From JBNJFY01 sp051747265 (GTDB taxonomy: Bacteria > Bacteroidota > Rhodothermia > Balneolales > Balneolaceae): a stretch of DNA of 64,000 nucleotides. Where the stretch lies: assembly GCA_051747265.1 (NCBI GenBank), contig JBNJFY010000002.1:496001-560000 (forward strand). The letters are read 5' to 3'. Each line of letters starts with the position of its first letter. Position 1 is the first letter of the stretch. A program made the position numbers and the translations under genes. The notes beneath the pieces were generated by a model. The model did not search any database. It saw only the letters and a list, made by a program, of their open reading frames with translations, and was not told the DNA's origin. Shown here in pieces: positions 51,152-60,962 of this stretch.

Positions 51152-52192
51152 CTAAGTGGGATTGGTAAATACATGCATGGGATTGGTAACCACATCGGTT
51201 ACATCCACATCCAGTTCAGTAAAGCGTTGTTCAATAAAATCTTTCAGTACGGGGACAATGGGAAATTCGCTTTCAAAATGTCCCACATCAATCAGTGCAA
51301 AATCGTCCTGGTCGATGAAATAATCATGATATTTGATATCTCCGGTGATAAAAGCATCCGCACCGGCTGCAGCCGCGGCTCTTGCCAAAAACACTCCCGC
51401 GCCACCACAAACAGCTACTTTTTGAATTGAGTTATTGCTGCCGGAGTATCGGAGGGCTTTCAAATCCAGTTGCGTGCTTACATGTCGCAAAAACTCGTCC
51501 TGCTCCAAGGGTTCCGCAAGCGCCCCCACTGCGCCCATACCCACATCGGGAGACTGTTCTTGCGTATGCTGAACGTGCAATTGTAGATGGGGGATACCGG
51601 CTACCCTATTTTTAAACCCACTGACATTGTAATCATCCATCCAGGCGGTGATTTTCCGTTGACCACCCCTAGTTAAGACCGTTTCCACCTCAAAGTTGTG
51701 GGCATATTCATCCAAGGCTTCCAACAACCTCACCCGATGATCCTCATTATTATAACTTTCGTCAGAAAGGATAATGTCCAGCCGCTGAACGATATCATAA
51801 CTGGTATCCAAAAAACTAATGTCATTCAAGTCTAACCTTTCAGCCAAGACAAAAGAGACGCCATTTCGAGCAGCATCAAGATTGGTGTGTGAGGCAATCA
51901 GGTGCTTATCATTTCGTATCAGTTTATAGATGATACGCCCGATCTCATCAGTGGGATTAATCCGGCTCAATTTCTTGAAAATCAAGGGGTGGTGGGCAAC
52001 TATAACGTCATAGTCATACTCCATAGCCTCATCCACCACCTCTTCGGTCACATCCAAACAGCACAACACCCGTTCTATCTTTGCTTCCGGGCGACCGACC
52101 AACAGCCCAACATTGTCATAATCCATCTTTGTACTAGGGGGGGCCCATTCGTGTAAGGCATCCAACACCTGCTGTACATTCAATCGCGCCAT
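51152..52192 (-). CDS. Nif3-like dinuclear metal-centre protein
   Basis: 346 aa from the ATG at 52192 ('MARLNVQQVLDALHEWAPPS') with AAAGGAA upstream; the frame is open 31 codons earlier but that part is not conserved. Metal ligands: 'IVAHHPLIF' near residue 70, 'ASHTNLDAA' near 107, and the C-terminal 'DVGHFESE' near 320. A mid-domain insert of about 90 residues gives the long Nif3 form. Members may be GTP cyclohydrolase I type 2-like hydrolases; the substrate is not established. Operon with the zinc-ribbon-like gene. Confidence 0.92.
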   Translation of the reverse strand: MARLNVQQVLDALHEWAPPSTKMDYDNVGLLVGRPEAKIERVLCCLDVTEEVVDEAMEYDYDVIVAHHPLIFKKLSRINPTDEIGRIIYKLIRNDKHLIASHTNLDAARNGVSFVLAERLDLNDISFLDTSYDIVQRLDIILSDESYNNEDHRVRLLEALDEYAHNFEVETVLTRGGQRKITAWMDDYNVSGFKNRVAGIPHLQLHVQHTQEQSPDVGMGAVGALAEPLEQDEFLRHVSTQLDLKALRYSGSNNSIQKVAVCGGAGVFLARAAAAAGADAFITGDIKYHDYFIDQDDFALIDVGHFESEFPIVPVLKDFIEQRFTELDVDVTDVVTNPMHVFTNPT

Positions 52193-52434
52193 CAGTTCCT
52201 TTCTTGTTGAGTGAGGGGGCGAGGATGGTTCGCTTGCGGAGGGTGCAGTCGGGAAAGGCGAGACTGCCTCCTGAGAATCATACAATTACATAAAGGTGTT
52301 AATCGTGTTTTAATCAACGAAATAATAACATTTGAATATCCATAATTCTGCCCAAAGGCCCTTAAAAATACGATTTTAATAAGAACAGTTAAAGCTTATT
52401 TTCGAATGTTCTTTAGAACCCCAAAACACAAGCC

Positions 52435-53145
52435 ATGAGTAACTCGGAAATTTGTGATCGTCTGGAACAAGTACAAGAACGTATAGCTCAAGCATGTAGC
52501 GATGCCGGGCGTTCGGCGGATGAAATTACGTTGGTTGCAGTCAGCAAAACCAAACCTTTGGAAGATATTATTGAAGCCCGTAGCTGTGGACAAATCCATT
52601 TTGGGGAAAACAGGGCTAAAGAGTTGCAAGATAAAATGGAGCAACTGGATGACCCGCAACAAGAAGTTCAGTGGCACATGATCGGTAACCTGCAGACCAA
52701 CAAGATCAAGTATATGGTGGAGCGGGTAAACTGGATCCACTCGGTGAAAAAATCCAAACACCTGCGTGAAATTGAAAAACGAGCGTCCCGCATCGATCGA
52801 GTAATCAATGTATTCATCCAGGTTAATATTAGTGATGAAGACCAAAAAAGTGGGTGCGATCCGAAAGACTTGGCCAATATTCTGGCGTTTGCTGAGGGCT
52901 TGGATCATGTGAGGGTCTATGGTTTAATGGGCATGGCCACATTTACGGATGAGGCCGAGCAAGTACGCCCCGAATTCGCGCTCCTACGAAAACTCCGGGA
53001 TGAACATCGCAAATATGAATGTGATAATGTTTCTCTGGATGAATTATCCATGGGCATGACCAACGATATGGAAGTGGCCATCCAGGAAGGCGCAACTATG
53101 ATCCGTGTTGGACGTGCAATATTTGGCGAACGCAATTACGGATAG
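52435..53145 (+). CDS. yggS: YggS-family PLP homeostasis protein
   Basis: 236 aa, the usual length. The PLP-binding Lys lies in 'VAVSKTKPLEDI' (residue ~38), followed by 'HFGENRAKELQDKM', 'WHMIGNLQTNKIKYM', 'VNISDEDQKSGC', 'GLMGMATF', 'LSMGMTNDMEVAIQEGATMIRVGRAIFG'. It has a TIM barrel without enzymatic activity, balancing free PLP and amino or keto acids. No genes of PLP synthesis are adjacent. It heads a cluster that includes the two PspB-like proteins, DivIVA and PNP. Confidence 0.95.
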   Translation: MSNSEICDRLEQVQERIAQACSDAGRSADEITLVAVSKTKPLEDIIEARSCGQIHFGENRAKELQDKMEQLDDPQQEVQWHMIGNLQTNKIKYMVERVNWIHSVKKSKHLREIEKRASRIDRVINVFIQVNISDEDQKSGCDPKDLANILAFAEGLDHVRVYGLMGMATFTDEAEQVRPEFALLRKLRDEHRKYECDNVSLDELSMGMTNDMEVAIQEGATMIRVGRAIFGERNYG

Positions 53146-53257
53146 ATAGCATTTTGGTGCCACTACACAATTTTTGAATATTGCATACGTGCTAATAGAA
53201 AACGGGATAAAGATGTATTGTATGGAGGTACATATCCCATAATATAGGGGACGATTT

Positions 53258-53572
53258 ATGACTTGGATATGGGTACTTATTCCACTTACCGCCATTGTTG
53301 GAGGCCTGATTGTGGAATACCAGAAAAACAAGATGAAGATGATGCGGCAGAACCAACAAAACCAAGACGAGTTGATGGATCTGCAAAAGGAAGTTAAACG
53401 TATGCGCAAACGTATCGAAAACCTGGAAGCCATCGCTGCCACCGAACCAGAAACCTTTGAATCCGCGGCATCAGATTCGGAAATATTGGATGAACTCGAT
53501 GACGTAGAGTACAAAGAAGAAAATCGTTCCTCGGTAGAAGAGATGGCACAACGCAAACGAAATCGATCCTAG
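53258..53572 (+). CDS. Small membrane-anchored coiled-coil protein, PspB-like
   Basis: 104 aa. One membrane helix (residues ~4-22), then a basic coiled coil 'LQKEVKRMRKRIENLEAIAA' and an acidic tail. The shape resembles PspB of the phage-shock response, but the length is greater and the sequence match is weak. It starts 112 bases after yggS. Its stop is two bases before the start of a second protein of the same design. Confidence 0.7.
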   Translation: MTWIWVLIPLTAIVGGLIVEYQKNKMKMMRQNQQNQDELMDLQKEVKRMRKRIENLEAIAATEPETFESAASDSEILDELDDVEYKEENRSSVEEMAQRKRNRS

Positions 53573-53574
53573 TT

Positions 53575-53940
53575 ATGAGTGGTCAAGAATTTATAATAGC
53601 TATAGTTGGCATCACTACGGGTACCGCCTTGGTTGGTTATACCGTAGCTAAAGTCACTGGTCTTATTCAAAAGTGGATGGATCAGCGCCATGATCGGAAA
53701 ACCGGCGGAGCGGAAATGCAACAACTCGTTGAAGAGTATCAACAGTTTAAAAGCAACACCCAGCGACGCCTGCAAAATTTGGAAGCTATTGTCAGCGAGG
53801 GGGAACCTGAGCAACTGGAAGAGCCCACCATGGATATGACCCAGGAAATTGAATTTCCCGAAGAAGAACAGCATGCTCCCGCTTCGTCCCAACAACAGGA
53901 TTCATCAGGAGATAATCGCCTTAACAATATGCTAGACTGA
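53575..53940 (+). CDS. Second small membrane-anchored coiled-coil protein, PspB-like
   Basis: 121 aa. A membrane helix (~5-26), then a helical part 'TQRRLQNLEAIVSEGEPEQ' that echoes 'RKRIENLEAIAATEPE' of its neighbour, so the two are likely diverged duplicates. The tail is acidic and Gln/Ser-rich. Separated from the first by two bases and clearly cotranscribed. Role unknown; envelope stress is a guess from the shape. Confidence 0.7.
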   Translation: MSGQEFIIAIVGITTGTALVGYTVAKVTGLIQKWMDQRHDRKTGGAEMQQLVEEYQQFKSNTQRRLQNLEAIVSEGEPEQLEEPTMDMTQEIEFPEEEQHAPASSQQQDSSGDNRLNNMLD

Positions 53941-54048
53941 CCACTAGCTCATTATCTTATACTATTCATTGTGTGAAAGGGTTGAATACCATATCACACC
54001 CTTCTAAATTGATCTTATCGCAATCGCCCACAATCAGGATGTACCATT

Positions 54049-54738
54049 ATGAAATTGACTGCTCTGGAAATCAAACAGCAAGAGTTTGACAAATCCCTTC
54101 GGGGATACGACACCGCCGAAGTTCATGCTTTTCTGAATCTAGTGGCCAGCGAATGGGAACACCTGGTGAGCCGGCAGCGTGAGATGGAAAATGAGATGGA
54201 GCAAATGCGCGATAAACTCAAGCATTATCAGCGGGTCGAAGAAGCTCTCCATGAAACATTGCAAACCGCAAAAGAATCAGCCGAACAAAAAATGTCCGGC
54301 GCTCGCCGAGAAGCACAGAGCAAAATTGAAAAAGCAGAAATGGAAGCGGAATCCATTTTGCGTGAAGCACGACAACAGCGACAGCAAATACGCCAGAGCA
54401 TTTTACGTCTGTTGGATCGACGTGAAGAAATTATTGGGGGCATCCGTTCCTATTTAGAACTGGCTCAAGAATCGCTCAGTCAGTTTACGCGTGATGAAGC
54501 TGCTATGTTCTCCCTTCCCAAGGAGGACGAAACGGAGGGTATGAGCACCTTCGAACGTCGACTGCGAGCCAAACATCAAACATCTGATGGCGAAGCCCCC
54601 CAAGCAGCAGAAGCCTCGCAATCCGAAGAGACTTCTTCCAATGGCAACATTTCCATCGACCAACCGTCATCTTCTCAAGCGTCCCCCGTGCCTCCCGGCG
54701 CCGAGGATGTGGATGATTTATTGGACGATATTGATTAA
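54049..54738 (+). CDS. DivIVA-domain coiled-coil protein
   Basis: 229 aa. The N-terminal membrane-curvature domain is typical: 'TALEIKQQEFDKSLRGYD' with 'EVHAFLNLVASEWE' (residues 4-40). Then a coiled coil to about residue 165 and a Ser/Pro/Glu-rich tail. DivIVA proteins gather at curved membranes or poles and recruit partners in cell division or growth. In this phylum the exact role is not known. It lies between the PspB-like pair and PNP. Confidence 0.9.
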   Translation: MKLTALEIKQQEFDKSLRGYDTAEVHAFLNLVASEWEHLVSRQREMENEMEQMRDKLKHYQRVEEALHETLQTAKESAEQKMSGARREAQSKIEKAEMEAESILREARQQRQQIRQSILRLLDRREEIIGGIRSYLELAQESLSQFTRDEAAMFSLPKEDETEGMSTFERRLRAKHQTSDGEAPQAAEASQSEETSSNGNISIDQPSSSQASPVPPGAEDVDDLLDDID

Positions 54739-54815
54739 CAGCTCCACCATTTATTATCATCGAAAAGCCGGGGAGCTTTCCGTAGTCTGTCAATTCTAAA
54801 TCTTACTGTCTATAC

Positions 54816-55652
54816 ATGTCTAACCAATCGGTTGAATTTTTTCGTGATAAACGCAATCTAGCTTTACAATACATTCAGAATCATACCGATTTACGCCCCG
54901 AATATTTGGTGATTTTAGGTACCGGATTGGGCCAACTGGCCGACCAAATGGACGTTCAAGATGAAATCGGCTATGAAGAGATTCCCCATTTCCCTACCTC
55001 TACGGTGGAAAGCCATGCCGGCAAACTGCTGTTTGGAGAATTGGGGGGCAAAATAGTCGTTGCCATGCAGGGTCGCTTTCACTTTTACGAAGGCTACACC
55101 ATGCAACAGATCGTTTTTCCGGTACGCGTATTACATCAACTGGGAGCCAACACCTTACTAGTTAGTAATGCATGCGGTGGAATGCACCCCAACTTTCAGC
55201 GAGGAGATGTAATGCTGATTAGTGATCACATCAACCTATTGGGCGACAATCCGTTAATTGGTCCCAATGATGATGAGCTGGGTCCCCGATTTCCCGACAT
55301 GAGTGAACCCTACACCGAAGATTTGATGGATTTGGCTGAACAGGTCGCCCTGGAACAAAATATTAAGCTCCATAAAGGGGTTTATGTGGCGGTTCCCGGT
55401 CCGAATTTGGAAACCAAGGCGGAATATCGATTTCTGCGTACCATCGGAGCCGACGTGGTAGGCATGAGTACTGTGCCCGAAGTTATTTCAGCGGTGCACA
55501 TGGGTATGCGTGTAATGGGGATCTCTGTAATTACCGATGAATGCTTTCCCGACGCACTGGAGCCGGTAAATATTGAAGACGTATTGGAAGCAGCGGGAAT
55601 GGCAGAACCCAAAATGACGACCATCATTACCAATGTCCTCAAGAAGTTATAA
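54816..55652 (+). CDS. punA: Purine-nucleoside phosphorylase, trimeric type
   Basis: 278 aa. The phosphate and base motifs include 'VILGTGLGQLADQM' (residues 32-45), 'ESHAGKLLFGELGGKIVVAMQGRFHFYEGY', 'NACGGMHPNF', 'VAVPGPNLETKAEYRFLR', 'GADVVGMSTVPEVISAVHMGMRV' and 'SVITDECFPD'. These are the trimeric (PNP/MTAP) group, not the hexameric DeoD group. It splits guanosine and inosine with phosphate. A weak stem (AACTAC/GTAGTT) with TTTT follows the stop. Confidence 0.95.
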   Translation: MSNQSVEFFRDKRNLALQYIQNHTDLRPEYLVILGTGLGQLADQMDVQDEIGYEEIPHFPTSTVESHAGKLLFGELGGKIVVAMQGRFHFYEGYTMQQIVFPVRVLHQLGANTLLVSNACGGMHPNFQRGDVMLISDHINLLGDNPLIGPNDDELGPRFPDMSEPYTEDLMDLAEQVALEQNIKLHKGVYVAVPGPNLETKAEYRFLRTIGADVVGMSTVPEVISAVHMGMRVMGISVITDECFPDALEPVNIEDVLEAAGMAEPKMTTIITNVLKKL

Positions 55653-55802
55653 CTACCTCCGTAGTAGTTCTTTTAAATGTAAGACATTGCTCGATTCAAT
55701 AAGAGAATTGTATACCAAGAAAATAATCAGCTGCGTTACTATTGTTGACATTATGTACATTTAGGGCATATCCTAAAAAATTCTTTACCTAGTCCTGTTT
55801 CT

Positions 55803-56621
55803 ATGAACTGGAATGATGATCACATTTGGGATGAACGACAGTGGGAGGCGTACATCAACGAGGTTGAGCAAAAAACCGAGTTGCTACGCAAACTGCTAGA
55901 ATCCAACACCGATACCAATATACCCCGCTGGTTAAAATTATTGAGAGAAAACCTATCCGAAGATGAGGCTGTCGATGCCTTTATCGAAGAGGAACTTTCT
56001 TTGGAAGATGTCTACTACCCCGATGAGGAAGATGACGACTGGGAGGACGAAGACGAGTTTGAAGACGATTTCTTGTTCAACCGAGATCTATCCGATGAAG
56101 AACTCGACGATTGGCAAGATGACCTTGACGATTGGGAGGATGAGGGAGACGATTGGGATTGGCTGTACGATGAAGACGATTTTGACGAAGGTGAATGGTG
56201 GAAAGCGAACAGCGACGATTATGTCGATTCAGATTATGGCGATATTGAAAATCTGAACATTTATACCGATGCCCATGAACTTTCTGTGGGGGCCCTGAAA
56301 TGGGCGCAACAGATCGATGAGTCTTCGAAAAATCCGGAACTGAAAACCTTTATCGATAATCTCTTACAAATCGGCGCCAAACTGGCTGCGGGTTACAGCT
56401 TTGGTTTTGAGCAAGACGTATTAGGCGCCAATATTGTGTACACCCGAAAGGCCTTAAGCTTGGCCAACCGATCATTAGAAGCACTTACCAAGCTGAAACA
56501 AGCATCCTTTATGGAGCCGGCAAAGTACGTATACTTGCACACCCATCTTCATGAACTACGTAATGATATCGGGGTATATCTGCAGGTCCTACGGGAGCGC
56601 TTTTCTTTAGGATTGGAGTAA
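55803..56621 (+). CDS. Highly acidic protein with helical C-terminal domain, unknown function
   Basis: 272 aa. Residues ~60-150 are dominated by Asp, Glu and Trp ('DDDWEDEDEFEDDF', 'DWQDDLDDWEDEGDDWDW'), a low-complexity strongly negative region. The C-terminal ~110 residues are regular helices ('GALKWAQQIDESSKNP', 'KALSLANRSLEALTKL', 'HLHELRNDIGVYLQVL'). No family recognised. It converges with the TPR-CHAT gene, whose stop lies eight bases away. It might be a Ca2+ or cation binding, or an adaptor protein; there is no direct evidence. Confidence 0.72.
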   Translation: MNWNDDHIWDERQWEAYINEVEQKTELLRKLLESNTDTNIPRWLKLLRENLSEDEAVDAFIEEELSLEDVYYPDEEDDDWEDEDEFEDDFLFNRDLSDEELDDWQDDLDDWEDEGDDWDWLYDEDDFDEGEWWKANSDDYVDSDYGDIENLNIYTDAHELSVGALKWAQQIDESSKNPELKTFIDNLLQIGAKLAAGYSFGFEQDVLGANIVYTRKALSLANRSLEALTKLKQASFMEPAKYVYLHTHLHELRNDIGVYLQVLRERFSLGLE

Positions 56622-56629
56622 CCCCATGG

Positions 56630-59600
56630 TTAGGGATGACCGATTAAAACAAAAGGTGACCAATACCACGGATCGGAAAATTGACCCGATTGAATCATCT
56701 TAAGCTTGGCCTTTCGCGACGCAGTTGTGTACGATTCACCACTCAGTGCATGTTCATAGAAATCAATCATATACTCAGCGGTGGATCGATCGGCCACTTT
56801 CCACAGCGACACCATTAAATTAGAAGCCCCGGCATATAGAAAGGGTCGTGTGAAACCGATAATACCTTCTCCCTCTACAACTTTACCCAATCCCGTTTCA
56901 CAGGCACTCAATACCACCAGGTCGGCATCAATATCCAGATTATACACCTCATTAGCCAACAATACCCCATCTTCTGGCCCATCATCCACATAAAACTGGA
57001 TGCCTGACAAATTCGGGTATTCCTCTTTGATATAGGCGTGAGTAGCAAAATGCAGGTACTTATAGTCCGAGAGATCCGCACTCTTGATATACGCTTCAGT
57101 GGCTTGGCTTTCCAACAACACTGAAGGCTCCGGCTGATCCCATAGCCAACTCATCAATCCCCCATCGTTTTGAAATTCCTTGGCTATGGATTCCACTTCA
57201 TATCGGGTAAGAGGTAAAGGTGTAATACTATCACTGCGAATGGGCTCAGGGGTATATGTTTTATTAATGGCATCCAAAAATAGGGGAGCCATGGCCAATA
57301 ACCGATCTGGACGCTCACTGACTTCATCGCGATTTCTGTTCTGCCATATTAGTGTAGCCGAGGGTATGTAGCTTATCTCGTAATTGGTAATTAAGTAGGA
57401 TTGTGAACTCTGATCATCCGTCAATAATACTTCGAAAGGCAAATAGTGCATACTTCCATCCGGGACAATGAGCAATGAATGTTTATCCTGGATGTAGGAT
57501 TGCACAGGCTGGATCAGCTCCGCATACAGCTGCTTACTCATTAGAGCTAGCGAATCCCTGTCTTGCTGGATTATATTCCTGCGCAGAGCATAAACGTGCT
57601 GCTTCAGTTGTTTATTAATGGGTTGGCTCACCAGTTTGATGTTCTGTTGATCCAGCACAAACATAAATTGGTTTTCATCGCCCAGAAAATACTGTACCAT
57701 GGCCTGATCTGGCGTAAGTATTTGTTCCTGAAGTTGAGTAGCCGAAACCACCTCTCGTTGGTATTTCAATTTGTAATATTCAGGATACGCCCGTTCCAGA
57801 AATTGTATATGGTTATTTAACCGCTCATCATACCTGTACAACGACTCACGATATTGCATAACTTTTGAAGAGTCTTTCTGGAATGATGCAGAAGCCAATT
57901 TGAGCTGCAAATCACCCAAAACGGTTCGCAATTCTTCCTCTTGGGCAATTAGTGAATCGGGAACCCCCGCAAATTGTTTGGCATGACTGTCATTAATTTG
58001 CCCAATGATTACTCGGGAGCGACTTTTTTCCGCGTAATGGAATGCTTTTTCCAAATATAGCGGATCACCGGTTTCCTCATTTAAAATCTGGCACGCCTTA
58101 ATCGCTCGTTCAAAGACTTCTCGGCTGCGAATACCCCACTGCAGCTTTGATTCTTCACTTCGCAATTCCTGTTGCACTTTGTCAATCACTTCTATCGACA
58201 AATCAAACGTCTCTAGTGCAGCTTGAGCATATTCAGAGGCGGGTTGCTCACGATAATAACGAGCCAAGGCAATTCCCTTACTGCCCAATGCAGTGACCAC
58301 CTCGCGGATATAATGTTCTCGTTTTAAGTCTGGATTTACCGTCACATCATCATTATCAAAACTGGGAACCAATATTTGCAACGAGCTCTGCAACGCTTCC
58401 AAGGACTCCTGGTATCGCCCTTGCTCCAATAAAGCTTGACCTAGCGCACGATGGACTAAAGCAAAAGAGACCCTCTCGTAACTTTCCAGCTGTTTACCCA
58501 TCGCAATTCCTTTACGACTATACTCTTCCGCCTTTTTCCAGTTCTGCTGAAAAAAATGGATCTCATACATGGCACGATATGCCTTGATCATTTCCGGGTG
58601 CCCATCTGGATATTTCGCCTTGGCGATATCAAAATACTTTTGGATGGATGCCCTGGCATCATCCATTTTTCTCATCTTCAACTGTAATTGGCCGATCGCG
58701 AAATAGGTTCGTGCCACATCATGATGATCTTCACCTTGGGTTTGCTTAGCAATAGCCAACTCTTTTTGATAGTATCGCAAAGCTTGATCATACTCCCCTA
58801 AAATCCGATGGAGATTGGCCAAATTGTTATAACTATAGCTCAAATCCGGATGAATCTTACCAAATAACTCCTGTTGGATCCGTAACGCTTGCGTTGAATA
58901 CTTAGCAGCCTTCTTAAATTCACCCAGTTCTTTATACACAATACCCGCATTGTTAAAATAGCCAGCCACATCGGGATGCTTTTCGCCTTTTTTAAGCTGC
59001 ACCGCCTTACCCGCATCCAGGAACATTTCAGCTGCTTTATACAGCTTTCCCCGGTAATAACTGATGATGGCTATGCTGTTATAGGTACTCGCTAATATTG
59101 GAGCGTCAGGGGGGAGTTGTTCCTCTCTAATTTCTAAAGCTTTTTGGTAGTATTCCCACGCTTGGTCATAATTTCCCTTAATCTCATACAGATTGCCTTT
59201 ATTGTGGTAAGATACGGCTAGTTCCAAGCTCGAGGCCCCCAATTGAGCCTGAGCCAAGGGAATTACTTTATCAAGTAGTTGTACGGCTTGATCTTGTTCT
59301 TCAAGCTCTAAGTGAATCGAAATCAAATTATTCAGTAATTGAACATACAGTTGGGTATCAATATCAATCTGCTCTGCCTGGTCCAAAGCATCAGAAATTA
59401 CCTGCTTGGCACGCTTGTATGCACCCAATGTGTAGAGCACTTGCCCCAACTCATTATGACTGCGTAAATAGAGATGGAGCTTACCCAACTTCTGATATTC
59501 CGCCGACGCTTTTTGAAAGTAGACTTGCGCGCTATCGTACTTGGCTTGATCGTGAAACTCTTGTGCCCGTTTATGAACGAACAGAGTATCGCCCAGTGAG

Positions 59601-59722
59601 GTTTGCGCCCAACCGGGCAGGGCCACCAACAAACCCAAGGTTAGAACGATCGCCGAGAGGGTTCGTCTAGGTATAGATGTTTGATTTTGAAACGTATTTG
59701 GGTGGTTCTGTTTACCAATCAT
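56630..59722 (-). CDS. Secreted TPR-CHAT protein (caspase-like protease)
   Basis: 1030 aa from the ATG at 59722, which gives a signal peptide ending 'VALPGWAQ'; the frame is open 24 codons further. At least nine TPR units span ~50-500 ('AVSYHNKGNLYEIKGNYDQA', 'LSYSYNNLANLHRILGEYDQ', and so on). A helical linker follows and the CHAT domain covers the last ~330 residues. Catalytic His is in 'YLHFATHAYIKEE' and Cys in 'VLSACETGLGKVVEGEG', then 'GASNLMVSLWKVADRSTAEYM'. CHAT proteases cut proteins; TPR-CHAT forms also serve in type III-E CRISPR (Craspase), but no CRISPR genes are here. The target is unknown. Confidence 0.92.
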   Translation of the reverse strand: MIGKQNHPNTFQNQTSIPRRTLSAIVLTLGLLVALPGWAQTSLGDTLFVHKRAQEFHDQAKYDSAQVYFQKASAEYQKLGKLHLYLRSHNELGQVLYTLGAYKRAKQVISDALDQAEQIDIDTQLYVQLLNNLISIHLELEEQDQAVQLLDKVIPLAQAQLGASSLELAVSYHNKGNLYEIKGNYDQAWEYYQKALEIREEQLPPDAPILASTYNSIAIISYYRGKLYKAAEMFLDAGKAVQLKKGEKHPDVAGYFNNAGIVYKELGEFKKAAKYSTQALRIQQELFGKIHPDLSYSYNNLANLHRILGEYDQALRYYQKELAIAKQTQGEDHHDVARTYFAIGQLQLKMRKMDDARASIQKYFDIAKAKYPDGHPEMIKAYRAMYEIHFFQQNWKKAEEYSRKGIAMGKQLESYERVSFALVHRALGQALLEQGRYQESLEALQSSLQILVPSFDNDDVTVNPDLKREHYIREVVTALGSKGIALARYYREQPASEYAQAALETFDLSIEVIDKVQQELRSEESKLQWGIRSREVFERAIKACQILNEETGDPLYLEKAFHYAEKSRSRVIIGQINDSHAKQFAGVPDSLIAQEEELRTVLGDLQLKLASASFQKDSSKVMQYRESLYRYDERLNNHIQFLERAYPEYYKLKYQREVVSATQLQEQILTPDQAMVQYFLGDENQFMFVLDQQNIKLVSQPINKQLKQHVYALRRNIIQQDRDSLALMSKQLYAELIQPVQSYIQDKHSLLIVPDGSMHYLPFEVLLTDDQSSQSYLITNYEISYIPSATLIWQNRNRDEVSERPDRLLAMAPLFLDAINKTYTPEPIRSDSITPLPLTRYEVESIAKEFQNDGGLMSWLWDQPEPSVLLESQATEAYIKSADLSDYKYLHFATHAYIKEEYPNLSGIQFYVDDGPEDGVLLANEVYNLDIDADLVVLSACETGLGKVVEGEGIIGFTRPFLYAGASNLMVSLWKVADRSTAEYMIDFYEHALSGESYTTASRKAKLKMIQSGQFSDPWYWSPFVLIGHP

Positions 59723-59929
59723 CAGGTTGCCGCGCCTTATAGATATTATTTTCGATCTACCGTATTTCCTGTACGCAGTACATCGAATAACCAATCAAAA
59801 TGTTAGAGAAGAAGGTGAAAGCAAATTTACTTTACCCGGAAAAGCCTGTGTAGGCATTTCTAACGTTAACAAATATCGGGAACGTCGGCAACTACATTAT
59901 CCCTTTAAGATTATGTTACTTATGTATGC

Positions 59930-60889
59930 TTAACCCTCATCAGCAAGTAGGGTATTTACATACAACTCCCGGTCAAAGACTTGCAGATCCTCAATTTGTT
60001 CACCCACGCCAATATATTTGACGGGCACATCTAATTCGTTAGAAATTCCTATAACAATTCCGCCCCTGGCCGTGCCATCCAGTTTGGTGAGTACCAACCC
60101 GGTTATATCTACCGCACTGGTAAAGGCTTTGGCTTGTTGCATGGCATTTTGCCCGGTAGAAGCATCCAGCACTAATAATACTTCATGTGGAGCGCCATCC
60201 ACCACTTTGCCCATCACTCGCTTGATTTTACTAAGCTCCTCCATCAGGGCTTTTTTATTGTGCAAGCGACCGGCCGTATCGATCAACGCTACATCCGCAC
60301 CACGGGCTTGGGCGGCAGATACCGTATCATACGCCACCGCGGCCGGATCCGCTTCTTGACCTTGCTGAATGATGGGAACATCGGCGCGTTCACTCCAAAT
60401 TTTCAGCTGATCCACAGCGGCGGCCCGAAAAGTATCAGCTGCACCCAGAATTACTTTTTTACCGGCTTTCTTATATAGATGTGCTAATTTCCCAATCGTA
60501 GTGGTTTTTCCGACCCCGTTCACTCCTACAATCAGAACCACATGCGGTTTATTGGGCAGGTCGGCATCAAACTCTGCAGGGCGATCTGTATTATTGGCTT
60601 GCAACAGATCTACAATTTCCTCCCGCATGATTTTTTGAAGCTCGTTGGTGGTCATATATTTATCTTTAGCCACACGAGCTTCTAAGCGGTCTATAATTTC
60701 CAAGGTGGTATTTACGCCCACATCTGAGGTGATCAACACTTCCTCCAGCTCATCAAGCACCTGATCATCAACCTGATCTTTTCCTACCAGGGTTTTGCCA
60801 ATCTTGGAGAGTAAGCCTTTCCGGCTTTTTTCTACCCCTTCTTCCAGTTTTTCTTTCTTCTTTAAACCCAGTTTTTCTAGGAATCCCAT
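59930..60889 (-). CDS. ftsY: FtsY: signal recognition particle receptor
   Basis: 319 aa, the short form lacking the long acidic A domain. N domain helices up to ~100, then the GTPase G domain: P-loop 'GVNGVGKTTTIGKLA' (~122-136), 'AADTFRAAAVDQLKIW', 'LIDTAGRLHNKKALM', 'TKLDGTARGG' and 'YIGVGEQIEDLQVF'. It docks the SRP-ribosome at the membrane. Divergent from nothing close; a 73-base gap separates its start from the phosphatidyltransferase gene end, and both are on the minus strand. Confidence 0.97.
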   Translation of the reverse strand: MGFLEKLGLKKKEKLEEGVEKSRKGLLSKIGKTLVGKDQVDDQVLDELEEVLITSDVGVNTTLEIIDRLEARVAKDKYMTTNELQKIMREEIVDLLQANNTDRPAEFDADLPNKPHVVLIVGVNGVGKTTTIGKLAHLYKKAGKKVILGAADTFRAAAVDQLKIWSERADVPIIQQGQEADPAAVAYDTVSAAQARGADVALIDTAGRLHNKKALMEELSKIKRVMGKVVDGAPHEVLLVLDASTGQNAMQQAKAFTSAVDITGLVLTKLDGTARGGIVIGISNELDVPVKYIGVGEQIEDLQVFDRELYVNTLLADEG

Positions 60890-60962
60890 AGTAAACGTTT
60901 AGTCTAGCAGTTTTTTGAAAGCTGCCCACAATCAAAGGGCAGTTAGTAACAATGAAATTAGA

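Noticed and set aside
56630..59722. Type III-E CRISPR (Craspase) system for the TPR-CHAT protein
   Set aside because: No gRAMP/Cas7-11 gene or CRISPR array is present, and this protein has an export signal.
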